64,000 nucleotides of DNA from an uncultured Alphaproteobacteria bacterium (GCA_934202735.1 CAKPYH010000003.1:124001-188000), one strand, 5' to 3'; positions 42,723 through 51,617 are shown, counted from the first letter of the stretch. Numbers and translations: made by a program. The notes: generated by a model not told the origin, from the letters alone.

Positions 42723-43934
42723 TTACGCTAATCGGAAAAAGGTGCCTTTACCGACTTGAATATAGGAATCCGGAGTCAAAACCGGGACGGCATTCGGGTC
42801 GGTAATCCGTTCACCGTTCACTTTGACCGCCCCTTGAGTGATCAAGCGACGCAATTCGGACTTGGATTTATACTTTTGACTGCTGAACAAAATTTCAATA
42901 AACGCTTGCGCTTTGTCCAACCCCGCACCGGTGGCCAAGGACAACACCATCGCGTCTGTCGGCACTTGTTGCCGTTGATACGCGGTTTTGAAGTGTTCTT
43001 CGGCCCTGTCTGTTTCTTCGGCCGAATGGTACAGGCGTGTAATCTCGCGGGCCAGTTCCATTTTCACATCACGCGGATTGGCCCCGTCCGCCAAACGCGC
43101 CCGGATTTTGGCAACGGTGTCGGGGTGCACATCGGTCACTAAATCATAATACTTGATAATCAGATTATCAGGGATTTTCATAACCTTTTCATACATAACG
43201 GCGGCCGGTTCGTCCACACCGATATAGTTTCCCAAACTTTTGCTCATTTTCTCTATGCCGTCCAAACCTTCCAACAACGGCATAAACAAAGTGATTTGCG
43301 GGCTTTGGCCAAAATCTTTTTGGATCGTGCGCCCCATCAGGATATTAAACGTCTGATCCGTTCCCCCTAATTCCAAATCGGCGTGCAAGACCACCGAATC
43401 ATACGCCTGCATCAGGGGATAAAAGAATTCATGGACCGAAATGGGTTGCTTGTTCGTGTACCGCTTTTGGAAATCATCACGTTCCAACATGCGGGCTACC
43501 GTTGTCTTGGCGGCCAAGTCAATCACTTCACGAAAGGTCATTTTGCCTAACCATTCACTGTTATACCGTACTTCGGTTTGTTCGGGATTCAACACTTTGA
43601 AAATCTGCTTTTGATACGTTTCGGCATTTTCTTTAACCTGTTGTGGTGTCAGTTGCTTGCGCGTTTTACTTTTGCCCGTGGGATCCCCAATCATGCCGGT
43701 AAAATCGCCGATCACAATAATGGCCCGATGCCCCAAATCCTGTAATTGCCGAATCTTGCGCAACACAACGGTGTGTCCCAAGTGAATATCCGGAGCCGAC
43801 GGATCCAGTCCCAATTTGATCCGCATGGGGCGATTTTCCCGTTGGATCTGTTCCAATTTTTCAATAATTTCATGCGGGGGCGTACCATCCGCAGCCCCTT
43901 TTAACATAATTTTTAATGTGTCTTGTATATCCAT
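42723..43934 (-). CDS. tyrS: tyrosyl-tRNA synthetase
   Basis: 403 residues. Class I signature HLGHTVVLRK (HIGH variant), tyrosine/ATP pocket GDFTGMIGDPTGKSKTR, GGTDQTFN, and KMSKSLGN. The C-terminal S4-like tRNA-binding domain (SKSELRRLITQGAVKVNGE) is present. It matches the TyrZ-type (long insert) branch rather than E. coli TyrS. SD is modest (AGGT). Confidence 0.97.
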   Translation of the reverse strand: MDIQDTLKIMLKGAADGTPPHEIIEKLEQIQRENRPMRIKLGLDPSAPDIHLGHTVVLRKIRQLQDLGHRAIIVIGDFTGMIGDPTGKSKTRKQLTPQQVKENAETYQKQIFKVLNPEQTEVRYNSEWLGKMTFREVIDLAAKTTVARMLERDDFQKRYTNKQPISVHEFFYPLMQAYDSVVLHADLELGGTDQTFNILMGRTIQKDFGQSPQITLFMPLLEGLDGIEKMSKSLGNYIGVDEPAAVMYEKVMKIPDNLIIKYYDLVTDVHPDTVAKIRARLADGANPRDVKMELAREITRLYHSAEETDRAEEHFKTAYQRQQVPTDAMVLSLATGAGLDKAQAFIEILFSSQKYKSKSELRRLITQGAVKVNGERITDPNAVPVLTPDSYIQVGKGTFFRLA

Positions 43935-43964
43935 AACGCTACCTGTTGATTAAATGTGGGTGTC

Positions 43965-43993
43965 AGTATATCCGTTTTTTTGCCATAACGCAA
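43965..43993 (-). promoter_or_regulatory. promoter of tyrS
   Basis: Minus strand TTGCGT (43993-43988), 17-nt spacer, TATACT (43970-43965), starting right at the T-run of the preceding terminator. Confidence 0.65.
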
Positions 43994-44024
43994 GAAAAAA
44001 ATCCCGAACCGTTCGGTCCGGGAT
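43994..44024 (-). terminator. terminator of the prepilin-like gene
   Basis: Minus-strand hairpin ATCCCGGACC-GAAC-GGTTCGGGAT followed by seven T, 20 nt after the stop codon. Confidence 0.9.
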
Positions 44025-44043
44025 TGTTGATACAGGAAATACA

Positions 44044-44634
44044 TTATTTACACATTTGTTCACACGGAGACCCCGGGGGTTCAAAGCCACGCGTTTGTGT
44101 TCCATCTGCATTTTCCACACACGTCTGACACAAACTAAACCGGCAATTATCGGCTTCCGCATCGTCATCCGAACCATCCGAGGCACGTCTCAATGTTGCG
44201 TCAAACACAAAAGCAATGGTATTATTTTCTTCACGACAGTCGGAACCGTCTTTCGCCGAATCAACGGCATTATTCAAATAGATTCCCTCCGGTATGGCCC
44301 AGTTTTGATTTAATACATACCGACATGGCCCTTGTGGCACATCCGAAACCACTACTTCAAAGTAATCCTGACCGACATCATCGGCTTCACCGACTGTGAC
44401 GGGATAACCGTCTATGTTGGTTTCCATATCCGCCGGGTGCATGGCTGAACGGCCCATCATTTTCTCGGCACTCACCGTAATGGCACGGGCCGAAACACCG
44501 GCCACAATACTGTTGGAATGATGCCGGTTCATCGCCATCATATACCCGGCAATCCCGCCGATAGATAACACGCCTATCACGGCCAAAACCCCCAGCATTT
44601 CCACCATACTGCGACCGGATTCATTGTTTCTCAT
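44044..44634 (-). CDS. orphan type IV prepilin-like protein
   Basis: 196 residues from ATG 44634 (MRNNESGRSMVEMLG), RBS AAAGGA. Class III prepilin signal: cleavage expected between Gly and Arg, with Glu at +5 (RSMVE), then the hydrophobic helix VLAVIGVLSIGGIAGYMMA. The C-terminal domain has eight Cys, several in CRFSLCQTC and GSPCEQMCK. No pilus or secretion ATPase, platform or peptidase gene is nearby. As far as I recall, such GRSMVEMLG proteins are frequent in uncultured gut Alphaproteobacteria. Single-gene unit with its own terminator. Confidence 0.82.
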   Translation of the reverse strand: MRNNESGRSMVEMLGVLAVIGVLSIGGIAGYMMAMNRHHSNSIVAGVSARAITVSAEKMMGRSAMHPADMETNIDGYPVTVGEADDVGQDYFEVVVSDVPQGPCRYVLNQNWAIPEGIYLNNAVDSAKDGSDCREENNTIAFVFDATLRRASDGSDDDAEADNCRFSLCQTCVENADGTQTRGFEPPGSPCEQMCK

Positions 44635-45071
44635 TTTGCTTTTCCTTTCTTGATTGAGTTTTCTCTTTGGCTCGGAGTGTACCATAAACCATGTTTTTTT
44701 ACGACAGTGGTTTGGGGGTGATTCGGGGGAGCACGCGTCCGGGCGGGGAACGCAAAATAAATACATGAAAATCAATATATTACATGAAAAATAACCGGCC
44801 CCGTAAAAAAGTTAAAAATTGTTAAAAATAAGTGTTGCAAAAAACCATGGATTCCGCGCAACCCTACCCCATACAAAAGATTTAATGATTTGAATAGGTT
44901 AGTTTGTTGTGATTTTTCGTCATCGCAAAAATCTGGGGACATCCAAACCTAATTGTTCCGACAATCGGTACAGCCCAAAATACCTTTAACTGTGAAACCG
45001 GCACTTGACAAAATCATCGGTAAGCCCCCGACAACCCTGACCACACACGCATGAATAATACTGCCTTATTT
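44635..45071. other. intergenic region with short direct repeats
   Basis: About 435 nt without a credible gene. It contains a tandem 10-mer (GTTAAAAATT GTTAAAAATA, 44811-44830), two ACATGAAAA copies (44763-44800 area) and an AT-rich segment. The first part should hold the prepilin gene promoter (minus strand TGG-TACACT near 44680). Otherwise nothing recognised. Confidence 0.5.
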
Positions 45072-45148
45072 TGGTCGGGGCGACATGATTTGAACATGCG
45101 ACATCTTGCTCCCAAAGCAAGCACTCTACCAGGCTGAGCTACGCCCCG
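45072..45148 (-). tRNA. tRNA-Pro (anticodon TGG)
   Basis: 77 nt, CCA encoded. Acceptor CGGGGCG pairs with CGCCCCG; anticodon arm CTTGC-TTTGGGA-GCAAG, anticodon TGG. Confidence 0.96.
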
Positions 45149-45156
45149 ATGCAACC

Positions 45157-45185
45157 CTTATAACCTATTTTTTTGCAAAAATCAA
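45157..45185 (-). promoter_or_regulatory. promoter of tRNA-Pro(TGG)
   Basis: Minus strand TTGATT (45185-45180), 17-nt spacer, TATAAG (45162-45157). Confidence 0.75.
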
Positions 45186-45259
45186 GCTGAAAATAATAAA
45201 AAATACCATGAACTGTAATCCACCCGGCGGGGGCAAATTATGTGAAAAAAACAAAAAAC

Positions 45260-45288
45260 TTGACAGAAGTCCGATTCTGTGGTATCCT
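45260..45288 (+). promoter_or_regulatory. promoter of the Nudix gene
   Basis: TTGACA (45260-45265), 17-nt spacer, TATCCT (45283-45288). Confidence 0.75.
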
Positions 45289-45311
45289 GTGGTTATCAGG
45301 AGGCAGCAACC

Positions 45312-46166
45312 ATGAAAATATTTAATCCGTATGAACATATTGATCCGAACTTTGATATGAGTAAGATTAAAATTATCTATATGCCGACCGATTATGCGCA
45401 ATTACCCAAAACAACTGTTAACTTTGCATCGTTGCAGGCTAATCTGCCGCCGGAAGAGGTCCAAGCCCGAGATGCCGAATGGAACAAAGCCTGTGCCAAG
45501 GAACCTCTGCAGGATGAGCAGATGGTATCCGCCCGTTTCGTGGACATGAAAAATGGCGACATAAAAGCTGCTCCGGCACAATACAAAGACTGGAAGACAA
45601 TGGCGAAGAAAGGCTTTTATAAGTCTTTTGGGGACATGTATATTCCTAATATGGTTAACGTTCAAATGCTGGTTGAAACGTCGGATCACTATTTGGTTTT
45701 AGGGGACAGGCCTCCAAAAGAAAACGGGAAATTGCCGGCCTTTCAGGTGCCCGGCGGCACGCTAAGTCCGAACGATAAGCGGGATGATCATATCGCACCG
45801 GATTTGGGCGCAATGCGTGAGTTCCATGAAGAAGTCGGAAATGTCCCGGTCAAGAATGTATCTTATTTAGGTGCTTCATTCTATGCCGGACGCGTTATTA
45901 CAACACTTTACTATACGGCGCAGCTGGCCATGACGGCCCGGGAATTGTCGCAATGGCGTGAAGAAAATAAAGAACAAATCAAGGATTACCAAGCTTTCCC
46001 GAAGGAACACTTTGTACCGCTGAGAGACGAAGATATTCAAGCCGTCCGAAAGACAGGGCGCTTGCGTGAAACGGCCGAGGTTGGCTTGTTATTAAAAGGA
46101 AAGCAATCATTGGGCAATGCATGGTTTGCGAAAAATTGCCCCAAGCGAATGTTGAACCGGGATTAA
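45312..46166 (+). CDS. Nudix hydrolase domain protein with N-terminal extension
   Basis: 284 residues from ATG 45312, SD AGGAGG. The N-terminal 110 residues match nothing I know. The Nudix fold follows (NMVNVQMLVETSDHYLVLG, FQVPGGTLSPND) with the box core REFHEEVGN; the spacing between the GG and the RE is longer than the canonical GX5EX7, and the first Glu is not obvious, so catalysis may differ. It would hydrolyse a nucleoside diphosphate derivative. Probably followed by a tiny ORF in the same transcript. Confidence 0.8.
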   Translation: MKIFNPYEHIDPNFDMSKIKIIYMPTDYAQLPKTTVNFASLQANLPPEEVQARDAEWNKACAKEPLQDEQMVSARFVDMKNGDIKAAPAQYKDWKTMAKKGFYKSFGDMYIPNMVNVQMLVETSDHYLVLGDRPPKENGKLPAFQVPGGTLSPNDKRDDHIAPDLGAMREFHEEVGNVPVKNVSYLGASFYAGRVITTLYYTAQLAMTARELSQWREENKEQIKDYQAFPKEHFVPLRDEDIQAVRKTGRLRETAEVGLLLKGKQSLGNAWFAKNCPKRMLNRD

Positions 46167-46191
46167 AACTTATCAGAAAAGGAGAAAATCC

Positions 46192-46254
46192 ATGAAAGAA
46201 GATATGGTCAGAAATTATCGTCAACGGAATCCGCGGATGAATGATGGAAGATAA
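46192..46254 (+). CDS. tiny ORF after the Nudix gene (20 aa), doubtful
   Basis: ATG 46192 preceded by AAAAGGAG at good spacing, encoding MKEDMVRNYRQRNPRMNDGR, then TAA. Basic and hydrophilic. The excellent SD argues for translation; it may be a truncated gene start rather than a functional peptide. Confidence 0.35.
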   Translation: MKEDMVRNYRQRNPRMNDGR

Positions 46255-46292
46255 ATTCAGGTTATCACAGCCCGGCTATGGGCAGCTGTCAG

Positions 46293-46327
46293 AATCACCC
46301 TCTGAAACGCGGAGGGTGATTTTTTTA
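46293..46327 (+). terminator. terminator of the Nudix unit
   Basis: Hairpin AATCACCCTC-TGAAACGCG-GAGGGTGATT followed by TTTTT. Confidence 0.88.
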
Positions 46328-46401
46328 TCTCTGAATATAGCGCTTCCAAGGAAGGGAAAAGTCGCCATTGAAAAATATTTTCCAAAAATGAACAAAAAAT
46401 C

Positions 46402-46429
46402 TTGCAATCCGAAATAAAATATGTATAAT
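46402..46429 (+). promoter_or_regulatory. promoter of tRNA-Pro(GGG)
   Basis: TTGCAA (46402-46407), 16-nt spacer, TATAAT (46424-46429). Confidence 0.7.
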
Positions 46430-46440
46430 AGAGTCGTATT

Positions 46441-46517
46441 CGGAATGTAGCGCAGCCTGGTAGCGCACTTGTCTGGGGGGCAAGGTGTCGTGGGTTCAAA
46501 TCCCGCCATTCCGACCA
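46441..46517 (+). tRNA. tRNA-Pro (anticodon GGG)
   Basis: 77 nt, CCA encoded. Acceptor CGGAATG pairs with CATTCCG; anticodon arm CTTGT-CTGGGGG-GCAAG, anticodon GGG. Confidence 0.95.
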
Positions 46518-46525
46518 CTAAACAC

Positions 46526-46555
46526 AAGTCGTCTGAAAAGGCGACTTTTTCTTTT
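46526..46555 (+). terminator. terminator after tRNA-Pro(GGG)
   Basis: Stem AAGTCG/CGACTT with TCTGAAAAGG loop region, followed by TTTTCTTTT. Confidence 0.7.
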
Positions 46556-46700
46556 ATTTACAAGCATTTATAAGAGTTCGAATGTTGAAAGGCAAAAAAC
46601 AGCCATTTTTGCAAATTTACGAACTCTTGAAGCAAAAAAACTTTTGTTTTCAGCACCTCCCCCTTGGGAGCCTAAAACCACCATTCCAAGAATGATATTA

Positions 46701-47714
46701 TTATCTGATAGCTTCTTGAATACGATGCTGAATACTTTCCTGCTTCAATGGGGCAACCTGTTTCAGTTTGACCATTAAGTTATGAAAGTGACTTGAATCA
46801 GCTGCATCATGCAAATAAGAAGCCTTTTTACCTGTTTTAAAGTAAGTAATACTATCGCCAATTATAGTATCCAACTTTGTATTAGAAAGAAAAGAATATG
46901 TTTCAATTTGATTATCTGGTAAAACTTTAGTACACACATCTTCCCCATTTCTATCAAAAGACAGATTCAAAACAACTCCATCCTTTCCTTTTTTTAAAAG
47001 GCAGGTAAAATTTCTTTCCAGATGATCTTTTTGAAACGAAGAATTCAGGTTTAACAAAAAAGATTTGCCGTTTTCTTGTTGAACACGATACTTAAAACGT
47101 TGTTGAATACAACGTCCTTTAATTTCTGGATCTGGTGTATAAACATTTTGCAACACACGGATATTCTTTATTTTTCCAAACAAAGGACCATTAAATGCCA
47201 AATCCCATATATGATACAATTCCTCATATACTCCGATGTCCTTAAAACGTCGGGGATCTTTTGTTTTATCTTTACCGTAATCAATATTGCATGACCTTAG
47301 CTCATATCCGTTGTGCAAAAGATCGGCAAAGGCTTGTTGAAACGTATTTAGCGCTTTAGAAGAACGCAGGATATAATCTACCACAACACGAGAATCCTCA
47401 GGCAATTTTTCCGCTATTAATTGATATTCTCTTTTTGTCAGCAACATCGGCTTTTCACAAAATATATTCTTAATGCCCCTTGCGACCACTTGTTTTAAGA
47501 CATCAAAATGGGTAACACTATTGCTGGCAACAAAAGCGGCATCTATACGGGCATCTGCCGGAATATTCTCAAAATGTTTGTATTGATTTTCCACAATTTG
47601 TTCATCTGAAAAAACGGGATCTACAACGTAAATTTTATCGATTAAATCATTCTTTTTTAAAGAACGATAAATATTTTTGCCCATTTTCCCATAGCCAAGC
47701 AAAATAACATCCAT
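46701..47714 (-). CDS. Gfo/Idh/MocA-family oxidoreductase
   Basis: 337 residues. N-terminal Rossmann domain with GYGKMGKN and the family's CEKPMLL motif (about residue 92), then an alpha/beta substrate domain; VYEELYHIWDLAF may supply the catalytic His. Family members oxidise or reduce NDP-sugars or sugars using NAD(P). It follows a GT4 glycosyltransferase by 11 nt; both are AT-rich, suggesting a small imported surface-sugar unit. Substrate unknown. Confidence 0.82.
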   Translation of the reverse strand: MDVILLGYGKMGKNIYRSLKKNDLIDKIYVVDPVFSDEQIVENQYKHFENIPADARIDAAFVASNSVTHFDVLKQVVARGIKNIFCEKPMLLTKREYQLIAEKLPEDSRVVVDYILRSSKALNTFQQAFADLLHNGYELRSCNIDYGKDKTKDPRRFKDIGVYEELYHIWDLAFNGPLFGKIKNIRVLQNVYTPDPEIKGRCIQQRFKYRVQQENGKSFLLNLNSSFQKDHLERNFTCLLKKGKDGVVLNLSFDRNGEDVCTKVLPDNQIETYSFLSNTKLDTIIGDSITYFKTGKKASYLHDAADSSHFHNLMVKLKQVAPLKQESIQHRIQEAIR

Positions 47715-47725
47715 ATGATATTCTC

Positions 47726-48862
47726 CTATTTACGGGTTAAAAACTCACGATACAGGTTGATTGTTCTGTCGCACATTTTCTTGATAGAATAATTCGAGCG
47801 CACAGAATCATACGCGTTTTCAACAATTGTCTTTTTTTCGGCTGCCGGCATATCCAAGATGCTATCTAAAAAGCAGGATAAAATCTTTGAATCACCAACA
47901 GGTGTTAAAAAGCCGGAATAATTGGTTCGAATTAACTCACACGCTCCACCGTGGTTTGAAGCTACAACGATTTTTTTCATAGCTTGCGCCTCGGCAATAC
48001 TGCGCCCGAAACTTTCTGGGACAAGAGTCGGTTGAACATAAATATCCGTTACCGCATATACCAGTGGCATCTCATCCCCGGGAACGGCAAATACCTTAAC
48101 CGTTGTTTCCTTCGGTAACTTTGCCAGTTTTTCTTTTAACTCTGACTCATAGTCACCCTTTGGATTTCCTCCGACAAATAAAATTGTCACTTTCTTATGC
48201 TTCATCAATTTCACGGCGTCCAATAAGACAGAATGCCCTTTAATCCGGGACAAGCGTCCAACCAAAGTGATGATGGGCTTATCTTCCGGAATATTATGCT
48301 TTTTCAAAAAACTCTTGCGTTGGTTCAAAGTTATCTTATTGGGGTTAAATTTATCGACATCAGCCCCCCGCGGAATTAAGCGAATTTTCGGGTCTGGTAT
48401 CTGGTAATCTTCCATCAAATGATTTTGAATAAAGCTCGACACAGCGATGACGTTTTCTCCTTGGGTCATGACGCGATTATATGGCTTTTTAAAAACTTCG
48501 GGCTTCATTCCATAATGACCATGAAAAGTTGTAATATAGGGAATATTGATACGGTGGCAAGCCCATTTTACCGACCACGCAGGTGCCCTTGAACGAACAT
48601 GTACAACCGCGGCATCCTTTTCTTTAAAAATCTTAGCCAACTTGAAAGAATTTAACCACATTCGGATAGGATTTTTGGTGTGAACAGGCAAAGTGATATG
48701 TTCTACTCCTAACTTTTTCAGTTCTGAAACCATTTTTCCGCCGGAGGAGATAACATAATTGCGGATTCCTGCTTTTTGACAAGCCTCTGCAATTTCGATT
48801 GTTCCCCGTTCAACTCCCCCTTGATTGAGTGCTGGTAAAACCTGAATAATGCTCTTTTTCAT
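47726..48862 (-). CDS. family 4 glycosyltransferase (GT-B)
   Basis: 378 residues. N-terminal acceptor domain (QVLPALNQGGVERGTIE, TTFHGHYG), C-terminal nucleotide-sugar domain with TLVGRLSRIKGHSVLLDAV and the EX7E motif region PESFGRSIAEAQAM. Probably adds a sugar to a lipopolysaccharide or capsule acceptor at the inner membrane. SD GGAGG. First gene of the pair with the Gfo/Idh/MocA gene. Confidence 0.9.
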   Translation of the reverse strand: MKKSIIQVLPALNQGGVERGTIEIAEACQKAGIRNYVISSGGKMVSELKKLGVEHITLPVHTKNPIRMWLNSFKLAKIFKEKDAAVVHVRSRAPAWSVKWACHRINIPYITTFHGHYGMKPEVFKKPYNRVMTQGENVIAVSSFIQNHLMEDYQIPDPKIRLIPRGADVDKFNPNKITLNQRKSFLKKHNIPEDKPIITLVGRLSRIKGHSVLLDAVKLMKHKKVTILFVGGNPKGDYESELKEKLAKLPKETTVKVFAVPGDEMPLVYAVTDIYVQPTLVPESFGRSIAEAQAMKKIVVASNHGGACELIRTNYSGFLTPVGDSKILSCFLDSILDMPAAEKKTIVENAYDSVRSNYSIKKMCDRTINLYREFLTRK

Positions 48863-48985
48863 AATTACACCTCCGTAAATCTAATCACTTTTAGAATAAC
48901 ACAATAATTTTTGTTTTGCAAGTATTTTTTTAGGATATGATCTCGTGAATTGCGCATTCATGACGACCATTTATAAAATACAAAT

Positions 48986-49013
48986 GCGGATACTTTAAAG
49001 TGTCCGCTTTTTT
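48986..49013 (+). terminator. hairpin with T-run in the 48863-49119 spacer
   Basis: GCGGATACTTT-AAAGTGTCCGC then TTTTTT. It reads as a plus-strand terminator, but no plus-strand gene is recognised upstream, so an unannotated short RNA between about 48940 and 49013 is possible. Confidence 0.55.
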
Positions 49014-49119
49014 CATATCCCGATACCGCAAAAGACAGCCACTATTATCCCTGTTGACAAGATATCAGCCTGTTTCACAGGAACAACGACAAAAAGTACG
49101 CCTGCAACAATCATAAAAA

Positions 49120-49335
49120 TTAAAGCGGATGAGTATATTTACATTTTGGATATCTGCTACATCCCAGAAAGGTTCCATATTTTCCATTTCGTAGTTTCAA
49201 TGCCGATCCACAATAGGGACAGATGCCTTGTTGTAAAGCACTTTTTGAAAAATGCTTTTTGTACTTGGCGTATTGTATATGGTCTTTTATCTGTTCTTTT
49301 GTCGTTGATTGTACGGTCAGTAATTGATAAGTCAT
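49120..49335 (-). CDS. stand-alone topoisomerase-type C4 zinc ribbon protein
   Basis: 71 residues from ATG 49335. The C-terminal half is a zf-C4 topoisomerase ribbon: CPYCGSALKLRNGKYG, FLGCSRYPKCKYT, four Cys in CX2C...CX7C spacing. The N-terminal half is a basic helix. No SD is visible and the frame is open about 12 codons upstream, so it may be the tail of a decayed larger gene (for instance a nuclease or topoisomerase). Confidence 0.55.
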   Translation of the reverse strand: MTYQLLTVQSTTKEQIKDHIQYAKYKKHFSKSALQQGICPYCGSALKLRNGKYGTFLGCSRYPKCKYTHPL

Positions 49336-49506
49336 TTTGTTTACTGCGGAATTTGAACAATTTATATCAAACCTTATTTAATGTCAAACTGTCCGGATTT
49401 ATTTTGGGTGAGTGTGGCTTTTTCATACGCCTGATTCGTGCCGAAACGGTGCTTGACTTTGGTCGTGGGATTGTATACATTGATAGCCGAATGGGAGAAA
49501 GGTGAA

Positions 49507-50049
49507 ATGGACTATGTACATCATTATCAATCCCCGCTTGGGGGCATAACTTTGGCCAGCGATGGTACGGCTTTAATCGGGCTGTGGTTTGACGACCAAA
49601 AGTATTTTGCCGATACGATTAGGAAACAGACACCAGAAAAAAATCTGCCGATTTTTCAAGAAACAAAGAAGTGGTTGGATATTTATTTTTCGGGGCAAGC
49701 CCCTGATTTTACGCCACCGCTGAACATGCGTACAACGCCGTTTCGGAAACGTGTGTGGGAGATTATGTTGTCCATTCCGTTCGGGCACACCATGACATAC
49801 GGGCAAATTGCCGATAAAATTGCGCACGAAAAAGGCATCCGCCGCATGTCGGCCCAAGCGGTCGGTGGCGCAGTCGGACATAACTCTATATCCTTGATTA
49901 TTCCCTGTCATCGGGTGGTGGGGATAAACGGCAGTTTAACGGGTTATGCCGGTGGTATTGATAAAAAAGTCAAACTGTTAGAGTTGGAGCAAACGAATAT
50001 GAAAAACTTGTTTGTGCCCAAAAAAGGAACGGGCTTATCAGTTTTGTGA
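49507..50049 (+). CDS. ogt: methylated-DNA-protein cysteine methyltransferase
   Basis: 180 residues from ATG 49507 (MDYVHHYQSPLGG), RBS GAAAGGTG. The active site IPCHRVVG holds the acceptor Cys; the helix-turn-helix (TMTYGQIADKIA) and the GGYAGG-like GYAGGIDKK stretch are present. It repairs O6-alkylguanine by suicidal transfer. Convergent with the acetyltransferase, 8 bp between stops. Confidence 0.95.
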   Translation: MDYVHHYQSPLGGITLASDGTALIGLWFDDQKYFADTIRKQTPEKNLPIFQETKKWLDIYFSGQAPDFTPPLNMRTTPFRKRVWEIMLSIPFGHTMTYGQIADKIAHEKGIRRMSAQAVGGAVGHNSISLIIPCHRVVGINGSLTGYAGGIDKKVKLLELEQTNMKNLFVPKKGTGLSVL

Positions 50050-50057
50050 TCACATTT

Positions 50058-50600
50058 TCAAGCTAACTTGCGGATCAGTCGGCAGGGAACCCCATAAGCC
50101 AATGTGTTTTCCGGAACGTTTTGAGTGACAACGCTGCCGGCTCCAATCACGGCATTTTTGCCGATTTTAACACCGGGCAGAATGGTACAGTTTGCACCAA
50201 TCCACACATTATCACCGATTTCAATATCGGAAACGCGTTGCCAGCCTGCCAGGCGTTGTTGAGAATCCAATGGGTGTTGAGCGGTATAAATGCCGACATA
50301 GGGGCCAATTAAAACATTATTCCCGATGATTACTTTTCCTCCGTCGCCGATGGAACAGTGATGGTTGAAATAACAGTTTTCTCCAATTTCAATGTGTTGA
50401 CCGTAATCGCAATTAAAAGGTAATTCAAACCACGAGTTTTTGCCTAACCGCTTAAAAATCAAAGGAAATAAATTTTGATGATTTTTGACACGCTCTGCGG
50501 GGGGTGCGGAATTGATAGCATACAATACCTGTGCGGTCTTTTCTTTTAATTGTAATAAGTTCGGATCATTTCCTTTATATAAAAAATCATTTTTTTTCAT
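50058..50600 (-). CDS. sugar O-acetyltransferase (maltose acetyltransferase type, LbH)
   Basis: 180 residues. N-terminal helical cap (LQLKEKTAQVLYAINSA), then left-handed beta-helix hexapeptides (IEIGEN, VIIGNN, IEIGDN, VKIGKN, AVIGAG) with catalytic His in YTAQHPLDS. The end VPCRLIRKL is typical. It acetylates a sugar or similar small molecule with acetyl-CoA. Confidence 0.92.
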   Translation of the reverse strand: MKKNDFLYKGNDPNLLQLKEKTAQVLYAINSAPPAERVKNHQNLFPLIFKRLGKNSWFELPFNCDYGQHIEIGENCYFNHHCSIGDGGKVIIGNNVLIGPYVGIYTAQHPLDSQQRLAGWQRVSDIEIGDNVWIGANCTILPGVKIGKNAVIGAGSVVTQNVPENTLAYGVPCRLIRKLA

Positions 50601-50774
50601 TGTTCAACCCCGTTTATCAATTTGTTGTTATTGTATCAGAAATTCAAATAAAATCAAGTGATACATTTTCACAAGGGCAGATTGATGTGATTTTATGTGC
50701 CACACGTACACATTTTCATTGTCTTTTCGGGCAATATGCCGTATGATGATGGAATCGGAGATAGTTCGTTTGTG

Positions 50775-51608
50775 ATGTTAGGATCAATTATTGGTGATAT
50801 CATCGGGTCTGCGTATGAGTTTCATAACGTCAAGACCAAAGATTTTACGTTATTTCCGCCGGCGGCTTGCTTTACGGATGATACGATTTTGACCTGTGCC
50901 GTGGCGGATTGGCTGGTGCATGGGGGAGATCCCGCCCGATATTTGCGTACTTGGGGTCAAGCGTATCGGCATCGGACTTACGAAAACGGGACAGTGGCGG
51001 CATTCGGTCGGGGATTTTCGGCCTGGCTGAATGAGGAAAACACTGTGCCGTCCGTTATGAACGGGTGTGTAATGCGCCTGTCGCCTTTGTTGGCCTTAAA
51101 GACTTGCGCGGATGCCAAACGTAAAGCCGATGTATTGACCCGTTTAACGCATAATACACCGGAAGCTTTAACCGCCGTTCGGGCCTATATAGAAACGGGT
51201 TTTTTGCTGAAACATAGGGTGCCTGTCGCCCGTATTATCCGAATAATCGGTCCAAAATACGGCTATGATTTGTCCCAAACACCGGACGATATTCGGCCGA
51301 CCTATAATCGTTTTTATTGCCGATGCAGTCGGTCGGTTCCCCAAGCGATGATCTGTGCCCTGACGGCCAAGTCGTATGAAGACGCGGTACGGGCGGCCGT
51401 TTCTTTGGGTGGCGACAGTGATACTTTGGCGGCAATAGCCGGCGGGTTAGCGGCGGTACGCTTTTCGATTCCGGATTCTTTATTACGACAGGCGGATACT
51501 CGTTTGGATACACGCACACGGGCGATGGTACGGACCTTTTTGCGCTGGCAAAAAGATCAAGGGCGTGTTTATACCACCTATGCCGTTCAGGGGCAGGATC
51601 GGTCCTGA
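50775..51608 (+). CDS. ADP-ribosylglycohydrolase family protein
   Basis: 277 residues from ATG 50775 (GTG 50772 is an alternative with GGAG at 11 nt). DraG/ARH fold: GDIIGSAYEF at the N-terminus, metal-binding FTDDTILT and, near the C-terminus, GGDSDTLAAIAGG. It removes ADP-ribose from proteins or small molecules using two metal ions. Not linked to a DraT or a toxin; it may be part of ADP-ribose metabolism. Confidence 0.9.
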   Translation: MLGSIIGDIIGSAYEFHNVKTKDFTLFPPAACFTDDTILTCAVADWLVHGGDPARYLRTWGQAYRHRTYENGTVAAFGRGFSAWLNEENTVPSVMNGCVMRLSPLLALKTCADAKRKADVLTRLTHNTPEALTAVRAYIETGFLLKHRVPVARIIRIIGPKYGYDLSQTPDDIRPTYNRFYCRCSRSVPQAMICALTAKSYEDAVRAAVSLGGDSDTLAAIAGGLAAVRFSIPDSLLRQADTRLDTRTRAMVRTFLRWQKDQGRVYTTYAVQGQDRS

Positions 51609-51617
51609 GACGATTTA

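Noticed and set aside
44811..44830. CtrA-binding site TTAA-N7-TTAA
   Set aside because: The two TTAA are 6 nt apart, not 7.
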